Below, piece by piece: positions 1 through 7,709 of a stretch of 13,963 bases of DNA (positions are counted from its first letter, which is position 1; each line of letters opens with the position of its first letter). The stretch spans positions 1 through 13,963 of the forward strand of contig CANEKB010000020.1 of the NCBI GenBank assembly GCA_947427985.1, written 5' to 3'. The translations under genes and the position numbers were made by a program. Under the pieces are notes generated by a model. The model made no database searches and was not told the origin of the DNA. It saw only the letters and a list, made by a program, of their open reading frames with translations. This stretch comes from an uncultured Candidatus Saccharibacteria bacterium (lineage in GTDB: Bacteria > Patescibacteriota > Saccharimonadia > Saccharimonadales > Saccharimonadaceae).

Positions 1-383
1 CAAGGAAAATATATACAATTAACTAAGCCACCATAGGCGTTAAACTTCCAGTCGATAGCGCGCATATGGCCAGCACCATCAACTACAAAAGTCGCACCAG
101 TGTCACGAACCCAAGAATCATTATTACTGATTTCGACGATCTGAACGTTCGGCATATTCATTTCTAGCAAGTGGAGATACTGCGACTTGTTGACGCCGAC
201 AATGACTGGCTCGTACTTTGCAATAGTCTGGATTACTTGTTTAAAAACGGCCTGAGCCGGTTCGGCATTATAGCGCCAGTTATCTTCTCGTTCTGGCCAA
301 AGAATATAAGTACAACGATGTTCAGCAAGCTCAGATGGCATATGGAAGCCATCAGCTCGCGGGGTACTATCAATAATTCGCAT
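1..383 (-). CDS. aguA: Agmatine deiminase, N-terminal part (cut by window edge)
   Basis: The ATG lies at 383-381 and the frame stays open to the left edge, giving 127 residues. I translated it by hand. It begins MRIIDSTPRADGFHMPSE, continues with a LWPEREDNW stretch and has NDSWVRDTG near residue 90 and WKFNAYGG near 113. These match the N-terminus of agmatine deiminases (porphyromonas-type peptidylarginine deiminase family), which hydrolyse agmatine to N-carbamoylputrescine and ammonia. The catalytic cysteine is near the C-terminus in this family and lies outside the window. The gene starts 19 bases after the antiporter stop and has a purine-rich ribosome site (AAAGGGA) a few bases upstream, so it is probably the third gene of one operon. 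Length and integrity of the rest cannot be judged. Family assignment is firm; activity is inferred. Confidence 0.93.
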   Translation of the reverse strand, partial: MRIIDSTPRADGFHMPSELAEHRCTYILWPEREDNWRYNAEPAQAVFKQVIQTIAKYEPVIVGVNKSQYLHLLEMNMPNVQIVEISNNDSWVRDTGATFVVDGAGHMRAIDWKFNAYGGLVNCIYFP

Positions 384-402
384 ATTTTTCCCTTTCTAAT
401 TT

Positions 403-1851
403 TTACCTTGAAGCTTTTATACGTTTTTGCTTACCGGATTTTGTTTTCTTAACTTTGCTCACCATAAGCTCACCTAGAACGACAGCGATACATGCGCCAA
501 CGATAAGTGGCCACTGATACTCAAACATGGCAATATCAAACTCTGGGAAAAGCGTAAAGAATAACGCAACCACCAGTAACATTAGAGGGACGGCAGTAAA
601 GAGAAAAGCTTTGATTTTACCTCCACCGATCCAATACCCGTTCTTTACAGCTGGGCCTTGCTTGTGCAATTTATAGAAGGCAGCAAACATTGGTAAATAA
701 GACAATAGCAAACAGACAAGACTAAGCGAGAAGAAAGTCCAGAAAAGATTAGATACTTCCGGGAAGAACTGAGCAACGATTACGCCACCAGTAGCAATAA
801 TAGCACCGACAACGCCAGTCCAAATTGAAACGACATAAGGAACACCATCTTTATTGCGTTTGGCCCAAGACTTAGGAAAAGTCCCATCTTCGGCCGCATA
901 AGCAATCACGGAGTTGACACCAAAGTTCCAAGAAGCGATATTAGCAACTAAGGTATAAATAAAGAGACCGCCAACCACCACGATGATAGCCTTGATAGCT
1001 CCAGCAGAAAGCCCAATCGTCGTCAACAGAATCTGATAAGAGTCGAGTAGGCCGGAGTCCGAGCTGAGCTCTTCAAGTGGAATTGCCACACCGATACCAA
1101 AACTGGCTAGGAGATAGAATACCGCGATTAAGATCCCACCAAGCACAATAGCCTTCGGAATCTCCTTCTTAGGATTATCCATATCGTCACTAAAGGTAGA
1201 GACAACTTCAAAACCAAGCATATTAAAGATAATTAACGCAACGAAGCCGAGGCCAGTAAAGTCAAATTTTCCGTCGGCTCCAACCATCGGCAAGAGATCA
1301 ACCGGTGAGTTAATTGGGTTAGCGCTACCTTGAGTAATAAGAACATAGACACCAAGGACACCTAGTCCGGCCATAAAGATGAACTTTGCTACTGCACCAA
1401 CATTAGAGAGAATGTCGCTCTGAGAAACGCGCAAAACCCCAAGCACGCTGACTAGTAGAATATAGAAAAGCTGAATTGCAAGAATAACCGGCCAGGTCAT
1501 CTCGAAGCCTAGCATCTGCATGAGATAAGTTGTGACAAGGTCGGCTAGTGATGCCACCCAAAGTGGGTAGTTAACCCAATAGAACCAGGCGACTCGTCCA
1601 GCCCATTTTGCACCAAAGGCTTTCTTCACCCAAGTATACATTCCGCCTTCAGACGGATATTGCGTACCTAGCTCAGCAGAAATAAGCCCATAGGGGACGA
1701 AAAAACCAATAAGCATGATAACCCACCAAAGGTATTGTGAATTACCAATCGCGGCGGTCGGAGCAACGGCATCACCAACAAGGATAATACAAACTGTAGC
1801 GAGGACGGCGCTAAACAGCCTGAACTTATACTTTTTCTTTTTATTTGGCAT
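403..1851 (-). CDS. aguD: APC-family amino acid/polyamine antiporter, probable agmatine/putrescine antiporter (AguD-type)
   Basis: This 482-residue polytopic protein has about twelve hydrophobic segments and a Lys/Arg-rich cytoplasmic tail. The N-terminal part (first helix with VCIILVGDAVAPTAAIG, then ISAELGTQYPSEGGMYTWV between helices 2 and 3) is typical of APC-superfamily antiporters of the AguD/GABA-antiporter type. The start ATG overlaps the TAA stop of the upstream carbamoyltransferase by one base (TAATG), and an AGGAGGAAAA ribosome site lies within the end of that gene, so translation is probably coupled. Sitting between putrescine carbamoyltransferase and agmatine deiminase, it most likely exchanges external agmatine for internal putrescine. 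This is the order in enterococcal agmatine clusters. Substrate specificity rests on context; other amino acid or polyamine substrates remain possible. Confidence 0.88.
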   Translation of the reverse strand: MPNKKKKYKFRLFSAVLATVCIILVGDAVAPTAAIGNSQYLWWVIMLIGFFVPYGLISAELGTQYPSEGGMYTWVKKAFGAKWAGRVAWFYWVNYPLWVASLADLVTTYLMQMLGFEMTWPVILAIQLFYILLVSVLGVLRVSQSDILSNVGAVAKFIFMAGLGVLGVYVLITQGSANPINSPVDLLPMVGADGKFDFTGLGFVALIIFNMLGFEVVSTFSDDMDNPKKEIPKAIVLGGILIAVFYLLASFGIGVAIPLEELSSDSGLLDSYQILLTTIGLSAGAIKAIIVVVGGLFIYTLVANIASWNFGVNSVIAYAAEDGTFPKSWAKRNKDGVPYVVSIWTGVVGAIIATGGVIVAQFFPEVSNLFWTFFSLSLVCLLLSYLPMFAAFYKLHKQGPAVKNGYWIGGGKIKAFLFTAVPLMLLVVALFFTLFPEFDIAMFEYQWPLIVGACIAVVLGELMVSKVKKTKSGKQKRIKASR

Positions 1852-2870
1852 TAGTTTTCCTCCTTCTGCCGTTTAATATTGTCTAGCGCATCTTGCGCTA
1901 CGCCACCAAAGTACAATACTAGCCCGCGCTGAGCAGTGAGACGGTTTTCGGCCTGATCCCAAGCGATACAATGTGGCCCATCAAGCACACTGTCAGTGAT
2001 TTCCTCGCCGCGCATCGCCGGAAGACAGTGCATAACTTTAACATTAGGGTTGCCGGTCGCAGCGAGCATTTCATCATTGACTTGATATTTCGGATAAAAC
2101 TCGCGCATATAGACATCCTTCGGAGTTTCCTTATCATAAAGACCATACCAAACATCAGTGTAAATGAAATCTGCGTCTTCAAGCACGGCAGGATTGTCTG
2201 AAACGTGCACACTACCACCGTAACGCTGAGTGTTGGCTCGACCAAGTTTTAGAAAATCATCAGAAAGCCATTTAGCCGGAGGGCCATATTGTACAAAATC
2301 CATCCCCATTTTTGTAGTAATCATCATGAGCGAAGAACAAACTTGAGTGCAATCGCCAACAAAAACTACTTTAACCTTATCAAGAGGTTTTCCTTCTGGA
2401 AGATGGTCAAAGATAGTAATAATGTCGCCAAGCTCTTGGGTCGGATGGTTGTAATCCGACATGCCATTAATTACTGGCACCGTAGCGGTCGCAGCAAGCT
2501 CCATGATACTCTCGTGGCGATCGACACGAGCCATAATCAGATCACACATGCGCGAAAGAACTTTTGCAGTATCACCGATCGTCTCATGCGCACCAAGCTG
2601 AATGGCGCCCGGAGCAAGGTTTAAAGCGTGCCCGCCCAACTGTTCCATAGCAACTTCAAAAGATACGCGCGTACGGGTAGATTTCTGCTCAAAGATCATT
2701 GCAAGATTTTTATGATAAAGAGTCTCAAGTGTGCCACCTTCCTTGATAAAGCTACGCACAGTCGTAGAAACTTTCACCATATCAAGCATCTCAGACTGAT
2801 CAAAATCGGTCGTGTCGAGATAGTCTTTTCTAGTGGGGGTTTTGTGGTCTAGTTGATAAGGATTATACAT
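1851..2870 (-). CDS. ptcA: Putrescine carbamoyltransferase
   Basis: This is an aspartate/ornithine carbamoyltransferase-fold enzyme of 339 residues when read from the ATG at 2870. Carbamoyl-phosphate site STRTR is at residues 64-68, HPTQ near 145 and HCLP near 280. Where ornithine transcarbamylases carry an SMG-type ornithine loop, this protein has TDVWYGLYDKE, the form I associate with putrescine carbamoyltransferase, and long stretches such as INGMSDYNHPTQELGD resemble the enterococcal enzyme. It phosphorolyses carbamoylputrescine to putrescine and carbamoyl phosphate. The frame is open to a TTG at 2894, but the ATG at 2870 is preferred because a full promoter (TTGCGC, 17 bases, TATAAT) ends six bases before it, making the mRNA leaderless. 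It heads the agmatine operon. Classical ornithine carbamoyltransferase is the alternative, less likely given the neighbours. Confidence 0.9.
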   Translation of the reverse strand: MYNPYQLDHKTPTRKDYLDTTDFDQSEMLDMVKVSTTVRSFIKEGGTLETLYHKNLAMIFEQKSTRTRVSFEVAMEQLGGHALNLAPGAIQLGAHETIGDTAKVLSRMCDLIMARVDRHESIMELAATATVPVINGMSDYNHPTQELGDIITIFDHLPEGKPLDKVKVVFVGDCTQVCSSLMMITTKMGMDFVQYGPPAKWLSDDFLKLGRANTQRYGGSVHVSDNPAVLEDADFIYTDVWYGLYDKETPKDVYMREFYPKYQVNDEMLAATGNPNVKVMHCLPAMRGEEITDSVLDGPHCIAWDQAENRLTAQRGLVLYFGGVAQDALDNIKRQKEEN

Positions 2871-2876
2871 AAACCT

Positions 2877-2905
2877 ATTATAGACGCAGTCCAAGATAAG
2901 CGCAA
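2877..2905 (-). promoter_or_regulatory. Promoter of the agmatine operon (leaderless start)
   Basis: On the minus strand TTGCGC (2905-2900) is followed after 17 bases by a perfect TATAAT (2882-2877). Six bases then separate it from the ATG at 2870, so the predicted transcription start coincides with the A of the start codon. No ribosome site precedes this ATG. The promoter lies in the short gap after ruvB. Confidence 0.78.
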
Positions 2906-2940
2906 GGGTTTTCAGGGGCCACAGACACAGAGCTCTCGCC

Positions 2941-3996
2941 CTAGGTCCGACTGCGAACCTTGGCTAGGTGATCCTGAGCTTTCTTTGTGACCGAGCGGCC
3001 GCGTGGAGTGCGTTCAATTAAGCCTAACTGAAGCATATAAGGCTCGTAGTAATCTTCGATTGTGGCCGCTTCATCACCAGTCAAAGCAGCAATCGTGGTC
3101 AAGCCAACTGGCCGATCACCATAATTCTCAAGCATTAGCTCTAGCATATTACGGTCGGCCGGGTCAAGCCCAAGATTATCGATTTCCATTAAGTCTAGAG
3201 CACCCTGTGCTAGATTAACATCAATCACACCATTACCATGTACTTCAGCATAGTCGCGCACACGCTTCGTCAAACGGTTAGCAATGCGAGGAGTTAGACG
3301 TGAGCGCGTAGCAAGCAAGCTAGTTGCTTCGGGAACAATTTCGGTCCCTAGTAAACGCGCCGTGCGACTAATAATCCGTTCGATCTCGGGTATCTTATAA
3401 TACTCTAGACGATGGATTAGACCAAAACGATCACGCAAAGGGCCAGCGAGTGAGCCTGTACGCGTGGTGGCGCCCACAACCGTAAATTTTGGTAAGTCGA
3501 GGCGCACAGAACGAGCAGCTGGACCCTTACCAATTACGATGTCGAGTTTATAATCCTCCATAGCTGAATAAAGTACTTCCTCGACAGCACGGCGCAAACG
3601 GTGAATCTCATCAATAAAAAGTACATCACCGTTCTGAAGGTTTGTTAGAATTGAAGCCAGATCTCCAGCACGCTCAATTGCTGGACCACTTGTAACCCGA
3701 AGACTGGCGCCAAGCTCGTGCGCAATGATATTCGCCATTGTGGTCTTTCCTAAACCTGGTGGGCCATAAAGCAAAACGTGGTCCAGCGTAGTTCCATCAT
3801 CACGTTTTTTTACGGCATCAATCGCAAGTTTTAAATTGCTTTTTAAGCGCTCTTGGCCAATGTAATCAGCAAAAGTAAGCGGGCGCAGAGTAACCTCTTC
3901 GGCTTGCTCGGACAAGTCATTCTCGTTCACACTGGTGTCGACTAGACGTGATCTCGGCTCACTAGCTTCCGCCTCTATACTCCGCTCAATTCCCAT
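2941..3996 (-). CDS. ruvB: Holliday junction branch migration ATPase RuvB
   Basis: The product is 351 residues from the ATG at 3996, close to the family length. It is the hexameric AAA+ motor that, with RuvA, drives branch migration at Holliday junctions. Visible motifs are RPLTFADYIGQ near residue 38, Walker A GPPGLGKT at 78-85, Walker B LFIDEIH, sensor GATTRTG and the arginine-finger region LRDRFG, followed by the winged-helix C-terminal domain (YEPYMLQLGLIERTPRGR). An in-frame ATG three codons earlier (4005) overlaps the -10 box TATAATGG, so it cannot be on the mRNA if that box is used; the ATG at 3996 lies seven bases after the box and is chosen. ruvA and ruvC are not adjacent. Not obviously co-transcribed with the rubrerythrin gene, which is divergent. 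Confidence 0.97.
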   Translation of the reverse strand: MGIERSIEAEASEPRSRLVDTSVNENDLSEQAEEVTLRPLTFADYIGQERLKSNLKLAIDAVKKRDDGTTLDHVLLYGPPGLGKTTMANIIAHELGASLRVTSGPAIERAGDLASILTNLQNGDVLFIDEIHRLRRAVEEVLYSAMEDYKLDIVIGKGPAARSVRLDLPKFTVVGATTRTGSLAGPLRDRFGLIHRLEYYKIPEIERIISRTARLLGTEIVPEATSLLATRSRLTPRIANRLTKRVRDYAEVHGNGVIDVNLAQGALDLMEIDNLGLDPADRNMLELMLENYGDRPVGLTTIAALTGDEAATIEDYYEPYMLQLGLIERTPRGRSVTKKAQDHLAKVRSRT

Positions 3997-4003
3997 ATTA
4001 GCC

Positions 4004-4012
4004 ATTATACCA
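4004..4012 (-). promoter_or_regulatory. Extended -10 promoter of ruvB (leaderless)
   Basis: TGG TATAAT (4012-4004, minus strand) is an extended -10 element. The ATG at 3996 follows after seven bases. The -35 position holds only a weak TTTCTC (4032-4027, 17-base spacer). Confidence 0.65.
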
Positions 4013-4059
4013 CACCCTAGGGGACCGAGAAATCTGGACTAGTCCACTGACGACAGGCG

Positions 4060-4090
4060 TGCTACAATATCTCTAGTAACATAAGGAGAG
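4060..4090 (+). promoter_or_regulatory. Rubrerythrin promoter and ribosome binding site
   Basis: TGC TACAAT (4060-4068) is an extended -10 element with no good -35 box. It is followed by a short leader carrying AAGGAG (4083-4088) six bases before the ATG at 4095. This is the only clear single-gene unit in the window with a conventional leader and Shine-Dalgarno sequence apart from the gene at 13330. Confidence 0.6.
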
Positions 4091-4094
4091 TAAT

Positions 4095-4643
4095 ATGACA
4101 AAAGAGCTAGACCGCAATAGTCAAACTTGGAAAAATCTCGAGGCTGCTTTTGCAGGCGAGTCACAAGCAGCCGTCAAATATGGTTTCTATGCTAAACAAG
4201 CAAAAAAAGATGGCTACGAACAGATTGGAGCGATTTTTACCGAAACCTCTGACAACGAGAAGCAGCATGCAAAAATTTGGTATAAATTCCTGCACGGTGG
4301 AGATATCGATAATACCGAAAAGAACCTCCAGCTAGCGGCAGAAGGCGAAAATTACGAATGGACCGATATGTATAACAACTTTGCGAAAGTTGCACGCGAG
4401 GAAGGTTACGACGAAATCGCTGCAAAGTTTGATCTTGTAGCAGGCGTCGAAAAGGAACACGAGGCCCGGTATCTTAAACTTAAAGGTAACGTCGATTCAG
4501 ATATAGTTTTCAAGAGCGACAAAGTGACTGTTTGGAAATGCCGCGAGTGCGGTTACGTCTACACTGGCGAGCAAGCCCCAGAAGTTTGCCCAGTCTGTAG
4601 CCACCCACAGGCTTTCTTCGAAATTCGCGCTGAGAATTACTAA
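4095..4643 (+). CDS. rbr: Rubrerythrin
   Basis: This 182-residue, two-domain protein has an N-terminal ferritin-like four-helix domain with Glu22 (AGESQA), the E55xxH58 pair (DNEKQH) and a second diiron helix with GVEKEHEARY. A C-terminal rubredoxin-like domain has Cys149-x2-Cys152 and Cys165-x2-Cys168. Rubrerythrins reduce hydrogen peroxide in the cytoplasm of anaerobes and microaerophiles, using electrons relayed through the rubredoxin iron. All expected metal ligands that I can place are present and the length is slightly below the usual 190. The gene is alone on the plus strand, divergent from ruvB and convergent with the pilin cluster, and ends at a strong terminator. Its presence suits a fermentative organism exposed to some oxygen. 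Confidence 0.95.
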   Translation: MTKELDRNSQTWKNLEAAFAGESQAAVKYGFYAKQAKKDGYEQIGAIFTETSDNEKQHAKIWYKFLHGGDIDNTEKNLQLAAEGENYEWTDMYNNFAKVAREEGYDEIAAKFDLVAGVEKEHEARYLKLKGNVDSDIVFKSDKVTVWKCRECGYVYTGEQAPEVCPVCSHPQAFFEIRAENY

Positions 4644-4662
4644 AGCTATCCTAACTAGGAGC

Positions 4663-4697
4663 AAATACTTTCGCCTTAAACGGCGAAAGTATTTTTA
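4663..4697 (+). terminator. Intrinsic terminator between convergent genes
   Basis: A perfect 13-base stem (AAATACTTTCGCC at 4663-4675 with GGCGAAAGTATTT at 4682-4694, loop TTAAAC) runs into TTTTT. It ends the rubrerythrin gene. Read on the minus strand the same hairpin follows the last pilin gene just after its stop, with a shorter T run, so it may serve both sides. Confidence 0.9.
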
Positions 4698-4701
4698 TAC
4701 C

Positions 4702-5970
4702 CTAGACATTGCCGTTATTCGCACAGAGGCCACCATTATCTGGTTGATTATACCAGCAATTAGCGGTGATCCAGAATTTCTTCGAAAGCGATTCCCCGTC
4801 GTCACCACCCAACTCTATTGCGTACTGTGGATATGGGAAGAAAAGGTCAGCTGGGTCAAGCCGAGTCTCGACACGACGGAAAAGTTGGTTAGTGCGACCA
4901 GTAGAATCGACACTGATTTGCACACCATGAAACTTTACCGCAGTTTCATCTTGTCTACGTAACGTAACCGCAAAATCCGACATAGAGTCACCATAAGGCA
5001 ATGAGGCTACGAGAAAAACATTGTCACCTTCACGTAGATTTAGACCATTAACTTCAAGTCGGGCGGTACAGGCAAATTCATCGTCTCCGCAAGTAACTAA
5101 AACTGGACTATCGGTGCTGCTAATTTGGCCATAAGATAAGATCTGGTTAGAGGCAATAGAAGTGACAGATGAAGTTGAACCGCTAGCTACATAAGCCGGC
5201 AGCAATACCATAGTACTATTTATTACACTACCCGCATCACTGTCCGCAGCACGAAGCTCGTTGAGATTAAGATGGCCTTGGGCAACTTTAATAAAGGTTA
5301 GCTGAATAGTGGGCGGGATGGTCGTGTGGTTCGCATCTGCGAATTTATCATTTGTAATATAACTACCTTTTTGTAATGCACCGCGATTTAGCTCAGAATA
5401 CCAACTAAAATCGATGTAAAAAACTTCATTCAGATTGGCGCTATCATAACTAGTTGTAACGCCGTCGCGCGGGACACTGATAGGGATAACCTTCGTACGA
5501 GTGTCGGATGTTAAAGTGCCACGATAGTCCGGAGTAACGTCGGAGATAATTACACAGGTATAGGCTTGGTCTGAAGAATCAGTCTCTCCGTTAATACTAG
5601 CGCTAGTAGAGATAATCGGGACCTCGCTCTTATCCGGCATGCCGTGCAAAATCTCGCCAAGTACAAAATCTTGATCGCAGCTTGGATCATCCGGGTGTTT
5701 CGTGATGACATTCTTACTATCGCACGAACCGCCTTCGCTCAGACACTTATAATACGCATTCACAGCAATCTTCGCATCCTCAACACCAGCCATCGCTGAG
5801 TCGTAGGCAGATTGAGATAAGTCGTCGTTACTACTTTGTGAAGCTTCGGAAAGCATGATGCGGACGAAGCTAAGTGTAACGACACCGAACAAGATCGTTG
5901 CGAACACTACAATATAAATCGAGGTAGCACCGCGTTTTGTTTTCCCAAAAAGTTTTTTCAGACTCTTCAT
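4702..5970 (-). CDS. PilX/GspK-like minor pilin without Glu5
   Basis: The 422-residue protein has a short basic leader (MKSLKKLFGKTKRG), a likely prepilin peptidase cut after Gly14, and a hydrophobic helix starting ATSIYIVVFATILFGVV. The +5 position is Tyr rather than Glu, and +1 is Ala. Loss of Glu5 is known for GspK pseudopilins and PilX-type minor pilins, which sit at the tip and have no subunit above them. The long periplasm-side or outer-surface domain contains several Cys, including a CDSKN and two near the C-terminus, but no domain I can name. It is the last gene of the H-I-J-K-like series and the largest of the four, again as for GspK. It has its own promoter 6 bases before the ATG. 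Assignment by sequence is at the N-terminus only. Confidence 0.75.
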   Translation of the reverse strand: MKSLKKLFGKTKRGATSIYIVVFATILFGVVTLSFVRIMLSEASQSSNDDLSQSAYDSAMAGVEDAKIAVNAYYKCLSEGGSCDSKNVITKHPDDPSCDQDFVLGEILHGMPDKSEVPIISTSASINGETDSSDQAYTCVIISDVTPDYRGTLTSDTRTKVIPISVPRDGVTTSYDSANLNEVFYIDFSWYSELNRGALQKGSYITNDKFADANHTTIPPTIQLTFIKVAQGHLNLNELRAADSDAGSVINSTMVLLPAYVASGSTSSVTSIASNQILSYGQISSTDSPVLVTCGDDEFACTARLEVNGLNLREGDNVFLVASLPYGDSMSDFAVTLRRQDETAVKFHGVQISVDSTGRTNQLFRRVETRLDPADLFFPYPQYAIELGGDDGESLSKKFWITANCWYNQPDNGGLCANNGNV

Positions 5971-5976
5971 ACGTCA

Positions 5977-5985
5977 ATTATACCA
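5977..5985 (-). promoter_or_regulatory. Internal extended -10 promoter before the PilX/GspK-like gene (leaderless)
   Basis: TGG TATAAT (5985-5977, minus strand) ends six bases before the ATG at 5970, in the 33-base gap after the preceding pilin gene. There is no convincing -35 box and no ribosome site. It suggests the last pilin can be made independently of the rest of the cluster. Confidence 0.6.
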
Positions 5986-6003
5986 TAAGCGGAGACAATG
6001 TAG

Positions 6004-6915
6004 CTAGACTCCAGCCGTGCGTGCGGCAAAATTAAACTTGTTTATTGCGCAATAGTTAAAGCGTGAACCAATATCTAGAGTTCCTGCGTCAGCATTCTGA
6101 ACCTTGCAAAGATCATCCGTACGCGTAATGCTGGCGTCGTCTTTTTGCTGTTCCGTTGCAAGAATAAAAGTACCAGAGAAAAAACTACGGAGCGTGACTG
6201 AGTCTTGCGAAATTGGGAACACGGTTAATTCATAGAGCATAAGAGGCAATTCAGAGCCTTCTAGGAAATTAGTTTCCGGATCAGCTATTGGGTTTTCTTG
6301 ACCATTCTCAAGGTTAATAATACTTACGGTGTGATTAGATTGATTTACAAAATTATTAGTATATGTATAGTTACTAGCCATCGAAACAGCACAGGCAAGA
6401 TAATTTTTATCTTCAAAACGAGCAAGCGAGGGGCGCTCAACAATCTGCTTGTTTCCACTTTTATCGCGATATTCCAAATTCAAAGATTGCCCGGCTTGCA
6501 CGCCATATTGTGTATTCCAGATGTAGGAATAGTTGCCAGTGCAGAGTACGCCAGAGTATTGAAGAGCCTCGCTGTTAGCTTCACGACTTTGGAAGATAAA
6601 CTTGTAAGCATTGTTGGCCTCGCATTGCTCCCTCGTAGTATCATCATTGGTATGCGTACGACAAAGATTTGCCGTATCAATCGATGGCGCAGAGTTAATC
6701 GCCGTAGTAAATTCTTCAATCAAGTTACGGCCGACACTGTCAACGGACTTTAGGGTAAGTCCCTTCTGATAAACAGCCATAATGTTAGAAATAACTAGCG
6801 CAATCGCAATAAGCAAAACCGCAATAAAAGCCATCACAAGCGTAATTTCGACAACAGTAAAACCCTGACGGTTTAGTGATGAAGTTTCTTTAAGTTTTTT
6901 ATTCTTGTTTTTCAT
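6004..6915 (-). CDS. Type IV prepilin-like protein (GspJ/PilW-like position)
   Basis: This 303-residue protein has a basic leader and a class III signal NRQG|FTVVEITLV: predicted cleavage after Gly18, Phe at +1 and Glu at +5, then a hydrophobic helix to about residue 50. The C-terminal domain has about seven Cys and no motif I recognise. In order and size it corresponds to the J (PilW-like) minor pilin of an H-I-J-K set. It starts five bases after the stop of the preceding pilin gene, whose last codons supply a GAGG ribosome site (GCGAGGTAA), so the two are co-translated. Which minor pilin it equals by descent cannot be told from the N-terminus, which is shared by the whole superfamily. Confidence 0.82.
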   Translation of the reverse strand: MKNKNKKLKETSSLNRQGFTVVEITLVMAFIAVLLIAIALVISNIMAVYQKGLTLKSVDSVGRNLIEEFTTAINSAPSIDTANLCRTHTNDDTTREQCEANNAYKFIFQSREANSEALQYSGVLCTGNYSYIWNTQYGVQAGQSLNLEYRDKSGNKQIVERPSLARFEDKNYLACAVSMASNYTYTNNFVNQSNHTVSIINLENGQENPIADPETNFLEGSELPLMLYELTVFPISQDSVTLRSFFSGTFILATEQQKDDASITRTDDLCKVQNADAGTLDIGSRFNYCAINKFNFAARTAGV

Positions 6916-6920
6916 AAATG

Positions 6921-7709
6921 TTACCTCGCAGCTGGGTTATAAAGCCGAATTACAGCATCAAGCGAACTGGGTGTATTACTGCCGGCATTATTCCAGCAGG
7001 TTTCGATATGAAAATCATAGTACATCGGATCACTGCCATTAGCACCCAGCTCCTGCGATTTTATGCCAACCACCCATATTCCTTGTGCTGCAATCAGTTT
7101 TGTATACTCAGTCAACTCATGTAGCGCGGTATCCTCAACGCCGGTCGACCCCGTATATAAAAGCCGCGCGCTAAGATCCGGCATCTGAAAAACGGACAGG
7201 TTGCTACCGCTTCCGCTCGCCGTGACAATACTAGACAAATTCACACCTGACGATCCTCTAATGTTTGAAGCCTGAAGAAGGCGAGTGTTGATGATAAAAG
7301 CATGGTCATCGATAAGAGCCTTTTTTCCATCATCATAAATATCCCGTTCGCAATTTGTCGTAGGAAGGTTGATTTTGCGTTCCTGGTTGGCGGGGATCGT
7401 TTGTTCAACAATCTTTTCCCAAATATCAGCGAAAGCTTGACAACGCACATCATTACCGGCACTATTACACTTCGGTAAGTTCAGCTCAGAAACATAAGAG
7501 CTATGGATAAAGCGGAGGGCTTCGGCCTGAGCGTTAAGCTCATTACGCGCCGTAGTAAGTTCTAGCGATCGCTCCGATACGTTCAAGCCCTGATTCATCA
7601 TGGTTACAGTAACGATCGTAACGACCGCGAGAATTGCCATCGCGACCATTACCTCAACTAGAGTATCCCCCCGTTTAACACAGGTTTTTTCTCTTTTTAA
7701 TGCGCGCAT
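6921..7709 (-). CDS. Type IV prepilin-like protein (GspI/PilV-like)
   Basis: The product has 262 residues, with leader MRALKREKTCVKRG, predicted cleavage after Gly14 and mature start DTLVEVMVAMAILAVV. The +1 residue is Asp instead of Phe; +5 is Glu. The phrase LVEVMVAMAIL is characteristic of the GspI/PilV group. The rest is a soluble domain with an isolated Cys pair near the middle and one Cys near the C-terminus (IETCWNN). The start overlaps the end of the upstream pilin gene by 13 bases, with GAGGAAAA as ribosome site inside that gene. As an I-type subunit it would be expected to contact the J- and K-like proteins in a tip complex. Confidence 0.85.
   Translation of the reverse strand: MRALKREKTCVKRGDTLVEVMVAMAILAVVTIVTVTMMNQGLNVSERSLELTTARNELNAQAEALRFIHSSYVSELNLPKCNSAGNDVRCQAFADIWEKIVEQTIPANQERKINLPTTNCERDIYDDGKKALIDDHAFIINTRLLQASNIRGSSGVNLSSIVTASGSGSNLSVFQMPDLSARLLYTGSTGVEDTALHELTEYTKLIAAQGIWVVGIKSQELGANGSDPMYYDFHIETCWNNAGSNTPSSLDAVIRLYNPAAR

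Noticed and set aside
2289..2852. Two plus-strand open frames (111 and 74 residues)
   Set aside because: They are antisense to the well-supported carbamoyltransferase gene and have no recognisable protein character.
2871..2894. Upstream TTG start for putrescine carbamoyltransferase
   Set aside because: The promoter -10 box lies inside this extension, so these codons would not be transcribed from it.
6298..6753. Plus-strand open frame of 151 residues
   Set aside because: It is antisense to a clear prepilin gene, with no ribosome site or family features.
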